64,000 bases of DNA from Kitasatospora sp. MAP12-44 (GCF_029892095.1 NZ_JARZAE010000004.1:1798001-1862000), one strand, 5' to 3'; numbered from the stretch's first letter, positions 25,434 through 35,853 are shown. The notes: generated by a model not told the origin, from the sequence alone. Numbers and translations: made by a program.

Positions 25434-26686
25434 GGCGCCACCGCCTTCAGCTGCGCCGCCGGCGCCTCGGTCAGCACGCTCTCCGCCGTCACCACCGCAC
25501 GCAGCGGCAGCGAGACCGCCACCGCCGTGCCCTCCCCCGGCGCGGACTCCACCGTGAGGCTGCCGCCCAGCGCGGCGATCCGCTCGTGCATCCCGTGCAG
25601 CCCGAAGGTGGGCCGCTCCTCGCTGGGCAGCGTCTGCGGGTCGAAGCCGACGCCGTCGTCGAACACGTCCAGGGTGACCTCGTCGTCCAGATAGGTCAGC
25701 GTCACCGCGATCTGCCGGGCCCGCGCGTGCCGAACCGCGTTGGCCAGCGCCTCCTGGGTCAGCCGCAGCAGCGCGACCTCCGCCTCCACCGGCAGCGGGT
25801 ACGGCTCGCCGTCCAGGTGGAAGGCGGCGCCCGGGCCGGCCGCCAGGCGGCGCAGCGCCTCGGTGAGCGTGACGTCGTCCAGCGCGGGCGGCGTCAGGGC
25901 CTGGACGAAGCGGCGCGCCTCGGCGAGGTTCTCGGAGGCGGTCTGCCCGACCTCGCGGATCCGGCCGGCGGCGGTCGCCGGGTCGGCGGGCAGCGCCGCC
26001 TCGGCCGACCGGGCCAGCAGCACGATGCTGGACAGCCCCTGCGCCAGCGTGTCGTGGATCTCGCGGGCCAGCCGCTGGCGCTCGGCCAGCCGGCCGGCCT
26101 CGCGCTGACTGGCGGCCAGCGCGTCGCGGGTGCGCACCAGGTCGTCGATCAGCCGCTGACGCTCGCGGCTCTCCCGGTAGAGCGCGGCGTAGCCGTACGC
26201 GGTGAGCAGCGCGACGGCCAGGCCGGCCAGCGGACCGATCACCTTGGGAGTGGAGATTCCGCCGGTGGTCTGCGTCTGCGCGGCCAGCACGACCGCCGTC
26301 AGGCCGACCACCGAGGGCAGCGCCCAGCGCACCGGCATCAGGTGCAGGCAGACGAAGTAGAGCGGGAAGACCAGGTAGCAGAACTCGGGGTGCAGCAGGG
26401 TCAGCACCGCCCAGAGCGCGACCACCGCGCCGAGCCAGCAGCCCGCCCAGAGCCGGTCCGTCCTGATCCGCTCGGCCAGCCCGCCCGCCGCGTAGAGCGC
26501 GCCGAGGGCCGCGGCGAGGACCAGCCCGGCGGCGCCCAGCGCACCGTCCAGCAGGCCGCGCACCACGAGCACCGCCAGGAGGGTGAAGAACAGCCCGTGC
26601 AGGGCGAGGTTCATCAGGCGAAGGGCTGGGGTGTTTCCAGAATGGCCGACGGTGTCGTCGCTCGCGGGTGTCTCGGTACGGCTCAC
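25430..26686 (-). CDS. Membrane sensor histidine kinase (HisKA_3)
   Basis: 418 residues from GTG 26686. About six transmembrane helices fill residues 25-180, with no large extracellular domain. A short coiled coil (RQRLIDDLVRTRDALAAS) leads to the dimerisation helix with phosphoacceptor His211 in AREIHDTLAQGLSSI. The HATPase_c domain has the N-box EALANAVRHA and G-boxes DDGVGFD and GLHGMHERI. This is the intramembrane-sensing NarX/DesK-like class, often tuned to envelope stress. An upstream in-frame start exists at 26725; the chosen GTG gives a normal N-terminus. Confidence 0.92.
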   Translation of the reverse strand: MSRTETPASDDTVGHSGNTPALRLMNLALHGLFFTLLAVLVVRGLLDGALGAAGLVLAAALGALYAAGGLAERIRTDRLWAGCWLGAVVALWAVLTLLHPEFCYLVFPLYFVCLHLMPVRWALPSVVGLTAVVLAAQTQTTGGISTPKVIGPLAGLAVALLTAYGYAALYRESRERQRLIDDLVRTRDALAASQREAGRLAERQRLAREIHDTLAQGLSSIVLLARSAEAALPADPATAAGRIREVGQTASENLAEARRFVQALTPPALDDVTLTEALRRLAAGPGAAFHLDGEPYPLPVEAEVALLRLTQEALANAVRHARARQIAVTLTYLDDEVTLDVFDDGVGFDPQTLPSEERPTFGLHGMHERIAALGGSLTVESAPGEGTAVAVSLPLRAVVTAESVLTEAPAAQLKAVAP

Positions 26687-26711
26687 GCCTTCCGAGGGTA
26701 CGGGCCCGCTG

Positions 26712-26741
26712 CGGTTGATCCACACCGCCCGGCATCAACCG
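26712..26741. promoter_or_regulatory. Inverted repeat between kinase and FtsX/ABC genes
   Basis: CGGTTGAT, 14 bases, ATCAACCG: perfect 8-bp arms in the 178-bp divergent region. A candidate binding site for the adjacent response regulator. Confidence 0.45.
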
Positions 26742-26864
26742 TTCGATGGATTCCCGGGTGCACCACAGGATGGGTCCCGGTCCAGCTCCTCTCCCCGATG
26801 GCAGCGGGCCGCCCGCTCGACAAGGTGGAGGGGTACACCGCCGCCTCTCCCGGAAGGGCTCCCC

Positions 26865-27935
26865 GTGTTCGTCGCCCTGCGTGACATCCGTTTCGCCAAG
26901 GGCCGCTTCGCCCTGATGGGCGCCGTGGTCACCCTGATCACCACCCTCGTCGTCTTCCTGTACGGGCTGACCGGCGGACTGTCCTCCGCGTCCTCCTCGG
27001 CCATCGCCTCGATGCCGGCCGACCGGATCGTCTTCGCCGCGCCCGCCGGGGCCTCGCCGACCGTCTCGTTCAGCAACAGCTCCGTCTCCCCCGCCCAGCA
27101 GGCCGCCTGGAGCGCCGCCCCGGGCGTGCGCACGGCCGCGCCGCTGGGGATCGCGATGACCAGGCTGACCGCCGACGGCGCCGCCGCCTCGGTCAGCGTG
27201 TTCGGCGCGCCGGCCGCCCTGCTGCCGCCGCTCGGCACGGGCGCCGCCCCGCAGGACGGCCAGGTCGCGGTCGGCACCGACACTGCCGCCACCTACCACC
27301 TGACCGTCGGCTCCCAGGTGCAGGTCGGGCCGAGCACGCTGACCGTCTCCGGCATCACCGCCGAGCGCTCCTACGCGCACGCCCCGACGGTGTGGACCAC
27401 ACCGACCGGCTGGCAGGCCGTCAGCGGCCAGAGCCGGCCCACCGCGCTCGCGCTGATCGGCGCCCCCGCCGACCCGGCCGCGCTGGACGCCGCGCAGAAC
27501 ACCCGCGCCGCCCCCCTGGCCGACGCGCCGGCCGGCATCGACGGCTACACCGCCGAGCAGGGCAGCCTGCAGATGATCCAGGGCTTCCTGTTCGCGGTCA
27601 GCGCGCTGGTGGTCGGCGCCTTCTTCACGGTCTGGACGGTGCAGCGCAAGCCCGACATCGCGGTGCTCAAGGCGGTCGGCGCGAGCAGCGCCTACCTGGT
27701 GCGCGACGCGCTGGCGCAGGCCGCGGCGGTGCTGCTGGCCGGCGCGGCGCTGGGCGGGGCGGCGGGCGCGGTGGGCGGGCTGATCGCCTCCAACGGGGTG
27801 CCGTTCGACCTGAGCTTCTCCAGCGTGGCCGTGCCGGTGACGGCGATGGTCCTGCTCGGCCTGGTCGGCGCCGCCCTCGCCGTCCGCCGCATCACCTCCG
27901 TCGACCCGATCGCCGCTCTGGGAGCAAACCGATGA
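26865..27935 (+). CDS. FtsX-like ABC permease
   Basis: 356 residues with GTG 26865 after GGAAGGG. Layout is MacB/FtsX-like: N-terminal helix after the RDIRFAKGRFALMG leader, an extracytoplasmic domain of about 200 residues, then three C-terminal helices with the conserved QRKPDIAVLKAVGASSAYLVRDAL loop. Such transporters act as mechanotransmitters or export peptides and lipids rather than small solutes. It is translationally coupled to its ATPase (ATGA at 27932) and divergent from the two-component system, a standard sensor-transporter arrangement. Confidence 0.92.
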   Translation: MFVALRDIRFAKGRFALMGAVVTLITTLVVFLYGLTGGLSSASSSAIASMPADRIVFAAPAGASPTVSFSNSSVSPAQQAAWSAAPGVRTAAPLGIAMTRLTADGAAASVSVFGAPAALLPPLGTGAAPQDGQVAVGTDTAATYHLTVGSQVQVGPSTLTVSGITAERSYAHAPTVWTTPTGWQAVSGQSRPTALALIGAPADPAALDAAQNTRAAPLADAPAGIDGYTAEQGSLQMIQGFLFAVSALVVGAFFTVWTVQRKPDIAVLKAVGASSAYLVRDALAQAAAVLLAGAALGGAAGAVGGLIASNGVPFDLSFSSVAVPVTAMVLLGLVGAALAVRRITSVDPIAALGANR

Positions 27936-28666
27936 CCAGCCAACCGATGAGCAGCCAAGCGATGACCACAGCCGTTCTGCAGACCCGCACCGGACTCGCG
28001 CTCCGCGACGTCACCCTCACCTACCCCGACGGCGAGAGCCGGCTGACCGCCCTGGACAACGTCTCGCTGGAGGTCTCGCCGGGCGAGTTCACGGCGGTGG
28101 CCGGGCCGTCCGGCTCCGGCAAGTCCAGCCTGCTGGCGGTGGCCGCCACGCTGCTGCGCCCGGACAGCGGCGAGGTGCTGATAGACGGTCAGGACGCGGG
28201 GGCGCTGGGCGACCGCGAGCGCACCGCACTGCGCCGGGACCGCCTGGGCATCGTCTTCCAGCAGTCCAACCTGCTGGCCTCGCTGACGGCACTGGAGCAG
28301 CTGCTCGTCCTGGAGAACGTCCGCGGCGGACGGGTCCGCGAGGCCCGCGGGCGCGCCGAGGAGTTGCTCGGCTCGGTCGGCCTGACCGGCTCCAAACAGC
28401 AGCGCCGCCCGCACCAGCTCTCCGGCGGCGAACGCCAGCGGGTCAACATCGCCCGCGCGCTCTTCGGCCGCCCGTCCGTCCTCCTGGTGGACGAACCGAC
28501 CTCGGCGCTGGACCACGAGCGCGGCAAACAGATCGTCGACCTCCTCGCCGAGGTCACCCGCACCCACCGGACAGCCACCGTGATGGTCACCCACGACCGC
28601 GAACTGCTGGGCCGCGTCGACACCGTGATGGAGATGCACGACGGCCGCCTGAGCGAGGCTACTTGA
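27932..28666 (+). CDS. ABC ATPase of MacB/LolD type
   Basis: 244 residues: Walker A GPSGSGKSS, Q-loop IVFQQSNLL, signature LSGGERQRVNIARAL, Walker B VLLVDEPTSALD, switch His in VTHDREL. The N-terminus contains a repeated MTSQPMSSQAMTT run with alternative in-frame ATGs (27932, 27947, 27962), so the exact start is uncertain. It energises the FtsX-like permease. Its last 8 bases overlap the end of the convergent Uma2 gene. Confidence 0.93.
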   Translation: MTSQPMSSQAMTTAVLQTRTGLALRDVTLTYPDGESRLTALDNVSLEVSPGEFTAVAGPSGSGKSSLLAVAATLLRPDSGEVLIDGQDAGALGDRERTALRRDRLGIVFQQSNLLASLTALEQLLVLENVRGGRVREARGRAEELLGSVGLTGSKQQRRPHQLSGGERQRVNIARALFGRPSVLLVDEPTSALDHERGKQIVDLLAEVTRTHRTATVMVTHDRELLGRVDTVMEMHDGRLSEAT

Positions 28667-29324
28667 CGGGCCCGAGCATGCTGTCGACGTCCATCGTCAC
28701 GAGGGCGCCGATGCTCTCGGGCAGCTCGAACTGCTCCCCGGGGCGGTGGACGGTGTGCACCCGGTACTCGCCGTCCTTGGGCTCGGTGAGGACCATCACG
28801 CGGCGCTTGGTGCGGTCGACGATGACATAGACGGGGATTCCGGCGGTGGCGTAGGCCGCCGGCTTCGTCATGACATCGGTCTGGCGGTTGGAGGACGTGA
28901 TCTCCAGAACGAGCCGGAAGACCGACGGGTCGTAGCAGTTGAACTCGGCGGGATGATCCTCGAAGTCGCTGTCGACGAGCGCTAGATCGGGAATCGCGTA
29001 GTCCGACGGCCCATCCGGGAGCCAGACTCCGATGGCCTGGATGACGTTCGTTTCCTCGTCGTCCAGACCGGCCGCCACCAACGGCCTCATGCAACGGGTG
29101 AGAGAACGGCCGTGCGGACCGTCAGCGGGGGGCGTCACGAGGATCTGGCTCCCGAGAATCTCAACTCGATAGCCTGCCAGCCGGTCGGAGATCAGATCAG
29201 CGGCTTCGAGCAACGTCAACTCGTCACTCGGCTGCTCGACGACCTCTTCACATGGCTGTTCACAGGGCTGCTCAAGTGCTGCGGCGGACACGGATTTCCT
29301 CCTGGCTGCCGATGTCGAGACCAT
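28659..29324 (-). CDS. Uma2 family (DUF820) putative endonuclease
   Basis: 221 residues. After a 40-residue Glu-rich leader the core shows the Uma2 restriction-endonuclease-like fold: PDLALVD for the metal-binding Asp, VLEITSSN for the E-x-x motif, and the KPAAYATAGIPVYVIVD block. Uma2 proteins are numerous in actinobacteria and cyanobacteria and usually of unknown function. The protein is full length for the family. It stands alone, tail-to-tail with the ABC ATPase gene, and no methylase or toxin partner is near. Confidence 0.88.
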   Translation of the reverse strand: MVSTSAARRKSVSAAALEQPCEQPCEEVVEQPSDELTLLEAADLISDRLAGYRVEILGSQILVTPPADGPHGRSLTRCMRPLVAAGLDDEETNVIQAIGVWLPDGPSDYAIPDLALVDSDFEDHPAEFNCYDPSVFRLVLEITSSNRQTDVMTKPAAYATAGIPVYVIVDRTKRRVMVLTEPKDGEYRVHTVHRPGEQFELPESIGALVTMDVDSMLGPVK

Positions 29325-29404
29325 CTTGAAGGACGCTACCGGCGCCCGTGACCAAATGCTCCCCGTTCACCCGGATGGACGCACCCCTCGCGCCGCGCGC
29401 CCGC

Positions 29405-30115
29405 TCAGCGGGCCCGCAGGCGCAGGGCCGACTTCTCCTCCGGGGGGAGCTCGCGGCCCTCGGCCCAGAGGGAGCGGATGTGGCCCAGGTGGCGGGACAT
29501 GCAGGCCTCGGCCGCCTCCGCGTCGCCGGTGAGCATGATGTCCAGCAGCTCCAGGTGCTCCTCGGCGGAGGAGATCAGGTCGCCGCGCTCGTCCAGACGG
29601 GTCAGGCCGTAGAGGCGCGAGCGCTTGCGCAGGTCGCCGACCACCTCGACCAGCCGGGCGTTGCCGGCCAATGCGAGCAGGGTCAGGTGGAACTGCCGGT
29701 CGGCCTCCAGGTAACCGATCAGGTCGTGCTGCCCGGCGGCGGCCACGATCTCCTGGGCGACCGGGCGCAGCGCCTCCAGCTGCTCGGCGGTCGCGCTGCG
29801 GGTGACCCGGCCGACGGTGGGGACCTCGATCAGCGCGCGGATCTCGGTGAAGTCGTCGAGGTCGCGCTCGGTCACCTCGGTGACCCGGAACCCCTTGTTG
29901 CGGACGGCCTCGACCAGGCCCTCGCGGGCCAGGTCGAGCATCGCCTCGCGGACGGGGGTGGCCGAGACGCCGAAGTCGGCGGCGAGTGCGGGCGCGGAGT
30001 AGACGGCTCCGGGACGCAGCTCCCCCGAGATCAGCGCGGCACGCAGCGCGTGCGCGACCTGGTCGCGCAGGCGCTCCTGAACGGAAATAAGGGTGCGGGG
30101 CTTCGACTCGGTCAC
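29405..30115 (-). CDS. FCD-domain GntR regulator of the hydroxyproline cluster
   Basis: 236 residues from GTG 30115 with a GGAGGA site. An N-terminal winged helix (PALAADFGVSATPVREAMLDLAREGLV) is joined to an all-helical FCD ligand domain. The FCD metal-site residues are visible: Asp in DFTEIRALIE, His in DRQFHLTLL, His in SAEEHLELL and His in CMSRHLGHI. These proteins typically bind organic acids or amino-acid breakdown products and repress catabolic operons. It is last in the minus-strand catabolic cluster, and a TGTGACATT-like site sits in front of it, so autoregulation is likely. Confidence 0.93.
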   Translation of the reverse strand: MTESKPRTLISVQERLRDQVAHALRAALISGELRPGAVYSAPALAADFGVSATPVREAMLDLAREGLVEAVRNKGFRVTEVTERDLDDFTEIRALIEVPTVGRVTRSATAEQLEALRPVAQEIVAAAGQHDLIGYLEADRQFHLTLLALAGNARLVEVVGDLRKRSRLYGLTRLDERGDLISSAEEHLELLDIMLTGDAEAAEACMSRHLGHIRSLWAEGRELPPEEKSALRLRAR

Positions 30116-30146
30116 TGCGATCCTCCGAACGGTACGGAGCACCAGC

Positions 30147-30159
30147 GTACAATGTCACG
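30147..30159. promoter_or_regulatory. TGTGACATT-type site upstream of the GntR gene
   Basis: Minus strand reads CGTGACATTGTAC, matching 8 of 9 of the TGTGACATT half-site, 32 bases before the regulator GTG. Probably autoregulatory. Confidence 0.5.
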
Positions 30160-30292
30160 TTTCTTTGATCATCCACCGCGACAACATTGAATCAGCTGAA
30201 CCAGCGCCGGACCAGGGAGATTGGTGAATTCCGTCGACATCCTGACGGAACATCAGCAGATAGCAACAATACCGACCAGGCTGGATCGGAAA

Positions 30293-31217
30293 TCAGGCCC
30301 GGATCGAGCGGCGATGCAGTTCGGCCGCCACCGCGAGGTCCTGCCAGGCCATACCGACACTCTTGAAAAAGCGCGGCCGATCCCTCGGTACCGGCGCCTT
30401 GCCGGTGACCAGCTCCGCGAGGTTGTGCCACTGCTCGGGGCCCGCCGTGGCGCCCTCGGCGAGCGCGAGCAGCAGATCGCCCGCCTCCCGCAGGGGCGAC
30501 CGCGCGCGACTCCACGTAGCAGGCGGCCCGGCGCACCAGGGCGGAATCCGTCTCGCGGCCGGCCGGATCGTGCGAGCCGACCGCGGCCACAGCGGCGTGG
30601 TCGGGGAGCAGCCGGCCGTCGAAGAGCGGCTCGGCAGAGGTGGTGCAGCAGACCACCAGGTCGGCCCCCGCCACGGCGTCGGGCCCGCCGACCTCCGCCG
30701 CCAGGCCGCAGGAGCGGGCGTACGCGGCCAGCTCGCCGGCCGGTCCGGCCCGCCGGGCGACCACCGTGACGCGGCGCAGCGGGCGGATCGCCGCCAGCGC
30801 GTCCAGATGCCCGTACGCCTGCGGGCCGGCGCCGAAGAGCACCAGGCGCGCGGCGGACGGATCGGCCAGCGCGTCCAGGGCCACCGCCGTGACGGCGGGC
30901 GTGCGCAGCGCCGTCAGCGCGGCGCCGTCCAGCAGCGCGAGCGGCAGCAGCGTCGGGCCGTCCAGCAGCAGGTAGCTGCCGGTGATCCGGGGCAGGCCGC
31001 GCCCGGGGTTGGCGGGGGCGACCCCGGCGATCTTCACGCCCGCGTAGCCGGAGCCGGCGGCGGGCATCAGCAGCAGCTCACCGCCCGGCACGGGGACGTT
31101 GCTGCGCGCCGGGCAGGCCTCCGGGTCCAGACCGGCGCGCAGCGCGTCCGCGACGGCCACCGCGGCCTGCGCGGGTGTCAGGTCGACCTCGAGCCACGGC
31201 GCGGGCGAGCGGGTCAC
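30293..31217 (-). pseudogene. Ornithine cyclodeaminase/pyrroline-2-carboxylate reductase-like, frameshifted
   Basis: The GTG at 31217 (overlapping the previous stop by four bases) opens a mu-crystallin-type Rossmann protein: GYAGVKIAG, LALLDGAALTALRTPA and GAGPQAYGHLDAL for NAD(P)H binding. After YVESRAVA the frame breaks. The natural continuation (LREAGDLLLALAEG, then FFKSVGMAWQDLAVA and a TGA at 30293) lies in the +1 frame. Removing one base from the G4 run at 30493-30496 restores a 307-residue protein of normal length. Relatives reduce pyrroline-2-carboxylate to L-proline, the last step of trans-3-hydroxyproline use. This is either a recent inactivating mutation or a base-calling error. 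Confidence 0.85.
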
Positions 31218-32226
31218 AGTAGGAACCCCGTGCCGAGCTCGTCGCGCGGATCGAGCTCGAAGCGGTGCGTGCCGGTGTGGTGGGCCTGCCCGGTGACCTC
31301 GGTCAGCACGCCCAGCGGGTGCCGGCCGGCCAGCCGACCTGTGAAGACGGTCCCGATCACCGACTCGTGGCGCAGCTCCTCCCCCGGTGCGAGCAGCCCG
31401 TCGGCGGCCAGCAGGGCGAGCCGGGCCGAGGTGCCCGAGCCGCACGGCGAGCGGTCGATCTGGCCGTCGGCGAAGACGGTCACATTGCGCTGGTTGAGGC
31501 CCGAGGCGGTGTCCGGCAGCTCCTGGTGGAAGATCACCCCGTACAGGTCGTAGCGCTCGACCAGCGCCGCGCGGATCTCGCGCCCGAGCGCGGTCAGCTC
31601 GGGCAGCGTGGCGAGCGAGACCGACTCCACCGCGACCGACTCCACCGCGAGCGAGGCGTAGCAGGCGCCGGAGTCGGCGAGGTCCACCTCGACCGTGCCG
31701 CGCGAGGTGGCGACGGCCAGCTTGCGGGCGACCACCGCGGTGGGGACGTTGCGGAAGGTCACCGCGGTGGTGCGGCCACCGGCGCGGTGCACCTGCGCGC
31801 TGACCCGTCCGGACGGCACGTCGATCCGAACCCGCGCCGTGCCGTCGTCGGGGGCCTCGACCAGCCCGCTGTCCACGGCCCAGGCGCCCAGCGCGATGGT
31901 GCCGTGGCCGCAGGCCGTCGAGTAGCCGTCCTTGTGCCAGAACAGCACGCCCAGGTGCGCCTCGCTGTCGTCCGGCGGCACCACGAAGCCGCCGTACATG
32001 CCCCCGTGGCCGCGCGGCTCGCGGGTGAGCAGCCGGCGGACGGTGTCCAGCCGGCTCGCCCGCGGCGCGGTGGCCGTGCCGCCGGCGCCGAGCGCGATGG
32101 CGCGGCGCTCGGCGACGGTGTCGCCGGGCACCGGCGGCAGGCCCGCGGTGACGATCCGGAACGGCTCGCCCGCCGTGTGGTAGTCGACGGTCTCCACCAC
32201 CAGGGCCCGGTCAGCGCCGTCCACCG

Positions 32227-32230
<4 letters not shown>
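31214..32230 (-). CDS. Proline racemase-family enzyme (second paralogue)
   Basis: 338 residues of the proline racemase / hydroxyproline epimerase / trans-3-hydroxyproline dehydratase family. Both general acid-base residues are cysteines: Cys107 in ACGHGTIA and Cys263 in SPCGSGTSAR. Trans-3-hydroxyproline dehydratases normally have Thr at the second position, so the visible residues favour racemisation or epimerisation. It is only distantly like the paralogue at 33603. The GTG overlaps the aldehyde dehydrogenase stop, and its own stop overlaps the next start, so it is embedded in the operon. Substrate could be proline, cis- or 3-hydroxyproline; not decidable here. Confidence 0.87.
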
Positions 32231-33602
<1,372 letters not shown>

Positions 33603-33606
<4 letters not shown>

Positions 33607-34604
33607 AGCAGGAATCCTCCGGGAAACGGGTCGCTCGGGTCGAGGAAGTACTGGGCGGTGCCGGTCAGCCAGGCGCGGCCGGTGACGGTGGGCACCACGG
33701 CGGGCAGGCCCGCCACGGTGGTCTCCTCGATGAGGCGACCGGTGAAGGTGGTGCCGATGAACGACTCGTTGACGAAGTCGCGGCCCAGCGGCAGTTCGCC
33801 GCGGGCGTGCAGCTGGGCCATCCGGGCCGAGGTGCCGGTGCCGCAGGGCGAGCGGTCGAACCAGCCGGGGTGGATGGCCATCGCGTGCCGCGAGTGCTCG
33901 GCGGTGGAGCCGGGGGCGAGCAGGTTGACGTGGTGGCAGCTGTGGAAGGACGGGTCCTCGGGGTGGACCGGGCGGTCGGCCTCGTTGATCGCGTCCATCA
34001 TGGCCAGGCCGGCCTGCAGGATCTCCTGCTTGCGCGCGCGCTCGAACGGGATGCCGAACTCGGCCAGCGGCAGGATGGCGTAGAAGTTGCCGCCGTACGC
34101 CAGGTCGTAGCGGACGGTGCCGTAGCCGGGGACGTCGATCTTGCGGTCCAGGGCGACCGAGAAGGAGGCCACGTTGCGGATGGTGACCGCGGTGGCCGCG
34201 CCGTCCTCGACCCGCACCTCGGCGACCACCAGACCGGCGGGGGTGTCCAGGCGCACGGTGGTGACCGGCTCGACGACCGGCACCATGCCGGTCTCGACCA
34301 GCACCGTGGCCACCCCGATCGTGCCGTGCCCGCACATCGGCAGCAGGCCGGAGACCTCGATGAACAGCACGCCGTAGTCGGCGTCGGGGCGGGTGGGCGG
34401 CTGCAGGATCGCGCCGCTCATCGAGGCGTGGCCGCGCGGCTCGTACATCAGCAGCGTGCGGAACTGGTCCAGGTGCTGCTGGAAGTGCGTGCGGCGCTCG
34501 GCCATCGTGGCGCCGGGGATGACACCGAAGCCACCCGTGATCACCCGGGTGGGCATGCCCTCGGTGTGCGAGTCCACAGCGTGGAAGACGTGACGGGTGC
34601 GCAT
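33603..34604 (-). CDS. 4-hydroxyproline 2-epimerase
   Basis: 333 residues. Catalytic cysteines Cys91 (MCGHGTIG) and Cys254 (SPCGTGTSAR) and the N-terminal HAVDSHTEGMPTRVI block fit 4-hydroxyproline epimerases, which convert trans-4-hydroxy-L-proline to cis-4-hydroxy-D-proline, the first step of the pathway. The ATG at 34604 follows a GAAGGG site; the open frame upstream runs into the structured intergenic element and is not coding. It is first in the four-gene coupled set ending at 30293. Confidence 0.92.
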
Positions 34605-34626
34605 CGGTGACCCTTCATCAGAGGCC

Positions 34627-34648
34627 GGGCCGGCCCGACGGCCGGCCC
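34627..34648. terminator. Short GC hairpin before the epimerase gene
   Basis: GGGCCGGCC and GGCCGGCCC form a perfect 9-bp stem with a 4-base loop, 23 bases upstream of the epimerase ATG. It could stop read-through from the deaminase gene; no U-run follows. Confidence 0.4.
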
Positions 34649-34659
34649 GACTGCGGCTG

Positions 34660-34819
34660 AGCCGGTGTCTCATCCTGCGTCGGATCAGACCGCGGCGTTC
34701 GGTGCGGTGCATCGCAAGGCGGCGGGGCGCCCTCATAGCGGAGCTATTAGGGCGTTTCGCCAACGCGGCGAGGTGCCGTGCCGGGCGTCGCGGGCCCGGC
34801 GCAGGATGAGACACCGGCT
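34660..34819 (+). repeat. 160-bp structured palindromic element with 20-bp terminal inverted repeats
   Basis: The ends are a perfect 20-bp inverted repeat (AGCCGGTGTCTCATCCTGCG at 34660-34679; complement at 34800-34819). The interior folds as one long hairpin. A central stem CGCCCTCATAGC/GCTATTAGGGCG has a GGA loop (34728-34754). Its outer arms 34690-34714 and 34764-34794 stay paired through roughly ten G-U pairs that form only in a + strand transcript. The right end stops 2 bases before the stop of the deaminase gene. I recall similar CCTCATAGCGGAGCTATTAGGG-like intergenic elements from Streptomyces genomes but cannot verify it. It has no coding content. Confidence 0.75.
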
Positions 34820-34821
34820 CC

Positions 34822-35730
34822 TTATCGCAGGCCCTCGGCGAGGGCCTTCTCGGTGGCGGCGCGGACGGCGGCCTCGATCTCGGGGGCGAGCGGGCCGCGA
34901 GGGGCCCGGGTCGGGCCGCCGGGGCGCCCGGCCAGGTCCATCGAAAGCTTGATGGCCTGGACGAACTCGGTCTTGGAGTCCCAGCGCAGCAGCGAGTGCA
35001 GCGCCTTGTAGAGCGGCAGCGCGGTGCCCAGGTCGTGCGCGACGGCGGCCCGGTAGAGGGCGACCGAGGCCTGCGGCAGGGCGTTGGGGTAGCCGGCGAT
35101 CCAGCCGACCGCGCCGGCCAGCGCCAGTTCGAGCAGCACGTCGTCGGCGCCGATCAGCAGGTCGAGGCCGGGGGCCAGCTCGGCGATCTGGTAGGCCCGG
35201 CGGACGTCGCCGCTGAACTCCTTGACCGCCACGATGCTGCCGTCGCCGTGCACGGCGGCCAGCAGCTCGGGGGTCAGGTCGACCCTGGTGTCGAACGGGT
35301 TGTTGTACGCCACGATCGGCAGCCCGACCTGCGCCACCTCGGCGTAGTGCGCGCGCACGGTGGCGGCGTCGGCCCGGTAGGCGTTCGGCGGGAGCAGCAG
35401 CACCGAGCCGGCGCCGGCCTCGGCGGCCTGCTCAGTCCAGCGGCGCGACTCGGCGCTGCCGTAGGCGGCGACCCCGGGCATCACCCGCGCGCCGTCGCCG
35501 GCCGCCTCGACCGCGGTGCGCACGACCTGGGCGCGCTCCTGGTCGGTGAGCGTCTGGTACTCGCCGAGCGAGCCGTTGGGGACCACACCGTCGCAGCCGG
35601 AGTCGATCAGCCAGCGGACGTGGTCGGCGTAGGCGTCGTAGTCCACGGAGTGGTCGGCGCGCAGCGGGAGTGCGGTGGCGACCATGATCCCGCGCCACGG
35701 ACGGGTGGGGTCGTTCAGAGCGTTGGGCAC
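34822..35730 (-). CDS. Pyrroline-4-hydroxy-2-carboxylate deaminase (DHDPS family)
   Basis: 302 residues of the dihydrodipicolinate synthase / N-acetylneuraminate lyase barrel. The Schiff-base Lys170 is in VAVKEFSGD, Tyr142 in VAYNNP, and NGSLGEYQTLT binds the carboxylate. Within this operon the fitting reaction is deamination and ring opening of 1-pyrroline-4-hydroxy-2-carboxylate to 2-oxoglutarate semialdehyde. GTG 35730 follows AAGGAG. The promoter in front carries an operator overlapping the start of transcription. Confidence 0.9.
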   Translation of the reverse strand: MPNALNDPTRPWRGIMVATALPLRADHSVDYDAYADHVRWLIDSGCDGVVPNGSLGEYQTLTDQERAQVVRTAVEAAGDGARVMPGVAAYGSAESRRWTEQAAEAGAGSVLLLPPNAYRADAATVRAHYAEVAQVGLPIVAYNNPFDTRVDLTPELLAAVHGDGSIVAVKEFSGDVRRAYQIAELAPGLDLLIGADDVLLELALAGAVGWIAGYPNALPQASVALYRAAVAHDLGTALPLYKALHSLLRWDSKTEFVQAIKLSMDLAGRPGGPTRAPRGPLAPEIEAAVRAATEKALAEGLR

Positions 35731-35748
35731 GAGGATTCTCCTTGGTGA

Positions 35749-35770
35749 GGTGTGACATTTTATAGATAGG
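35749..35770 (-). promoter_or_regulatory. Deaminase promoter with TGTGACATT operator
   Basis: On the minus strand TATCTA/TATAAA (-10 candidates, 35759-35770) is followed at once by AAATGTCACACC, the complement of GTGTGACATTT (35750-35760). The half-site overlaps the expected transcription start, a repressor position. AAGGAG and the GTG start follow. Confidence 0.6.
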
Positions 35771-35853
35771 CGCCGTCCGGCGCAAGCACCATGCACGCGC
35801 CAATACGGCGGACGCCCAGACGGACGACCAGACAGACGACCGCAGCAGGGCGA

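Noticed and set aside
28659..29324. Uma2 protein as part of a restriction or toxin-antitoxin system
   Set aside because: No methyltransferase, antitoxin or other partner is adjacent; Uma2 genes usually stand alone.
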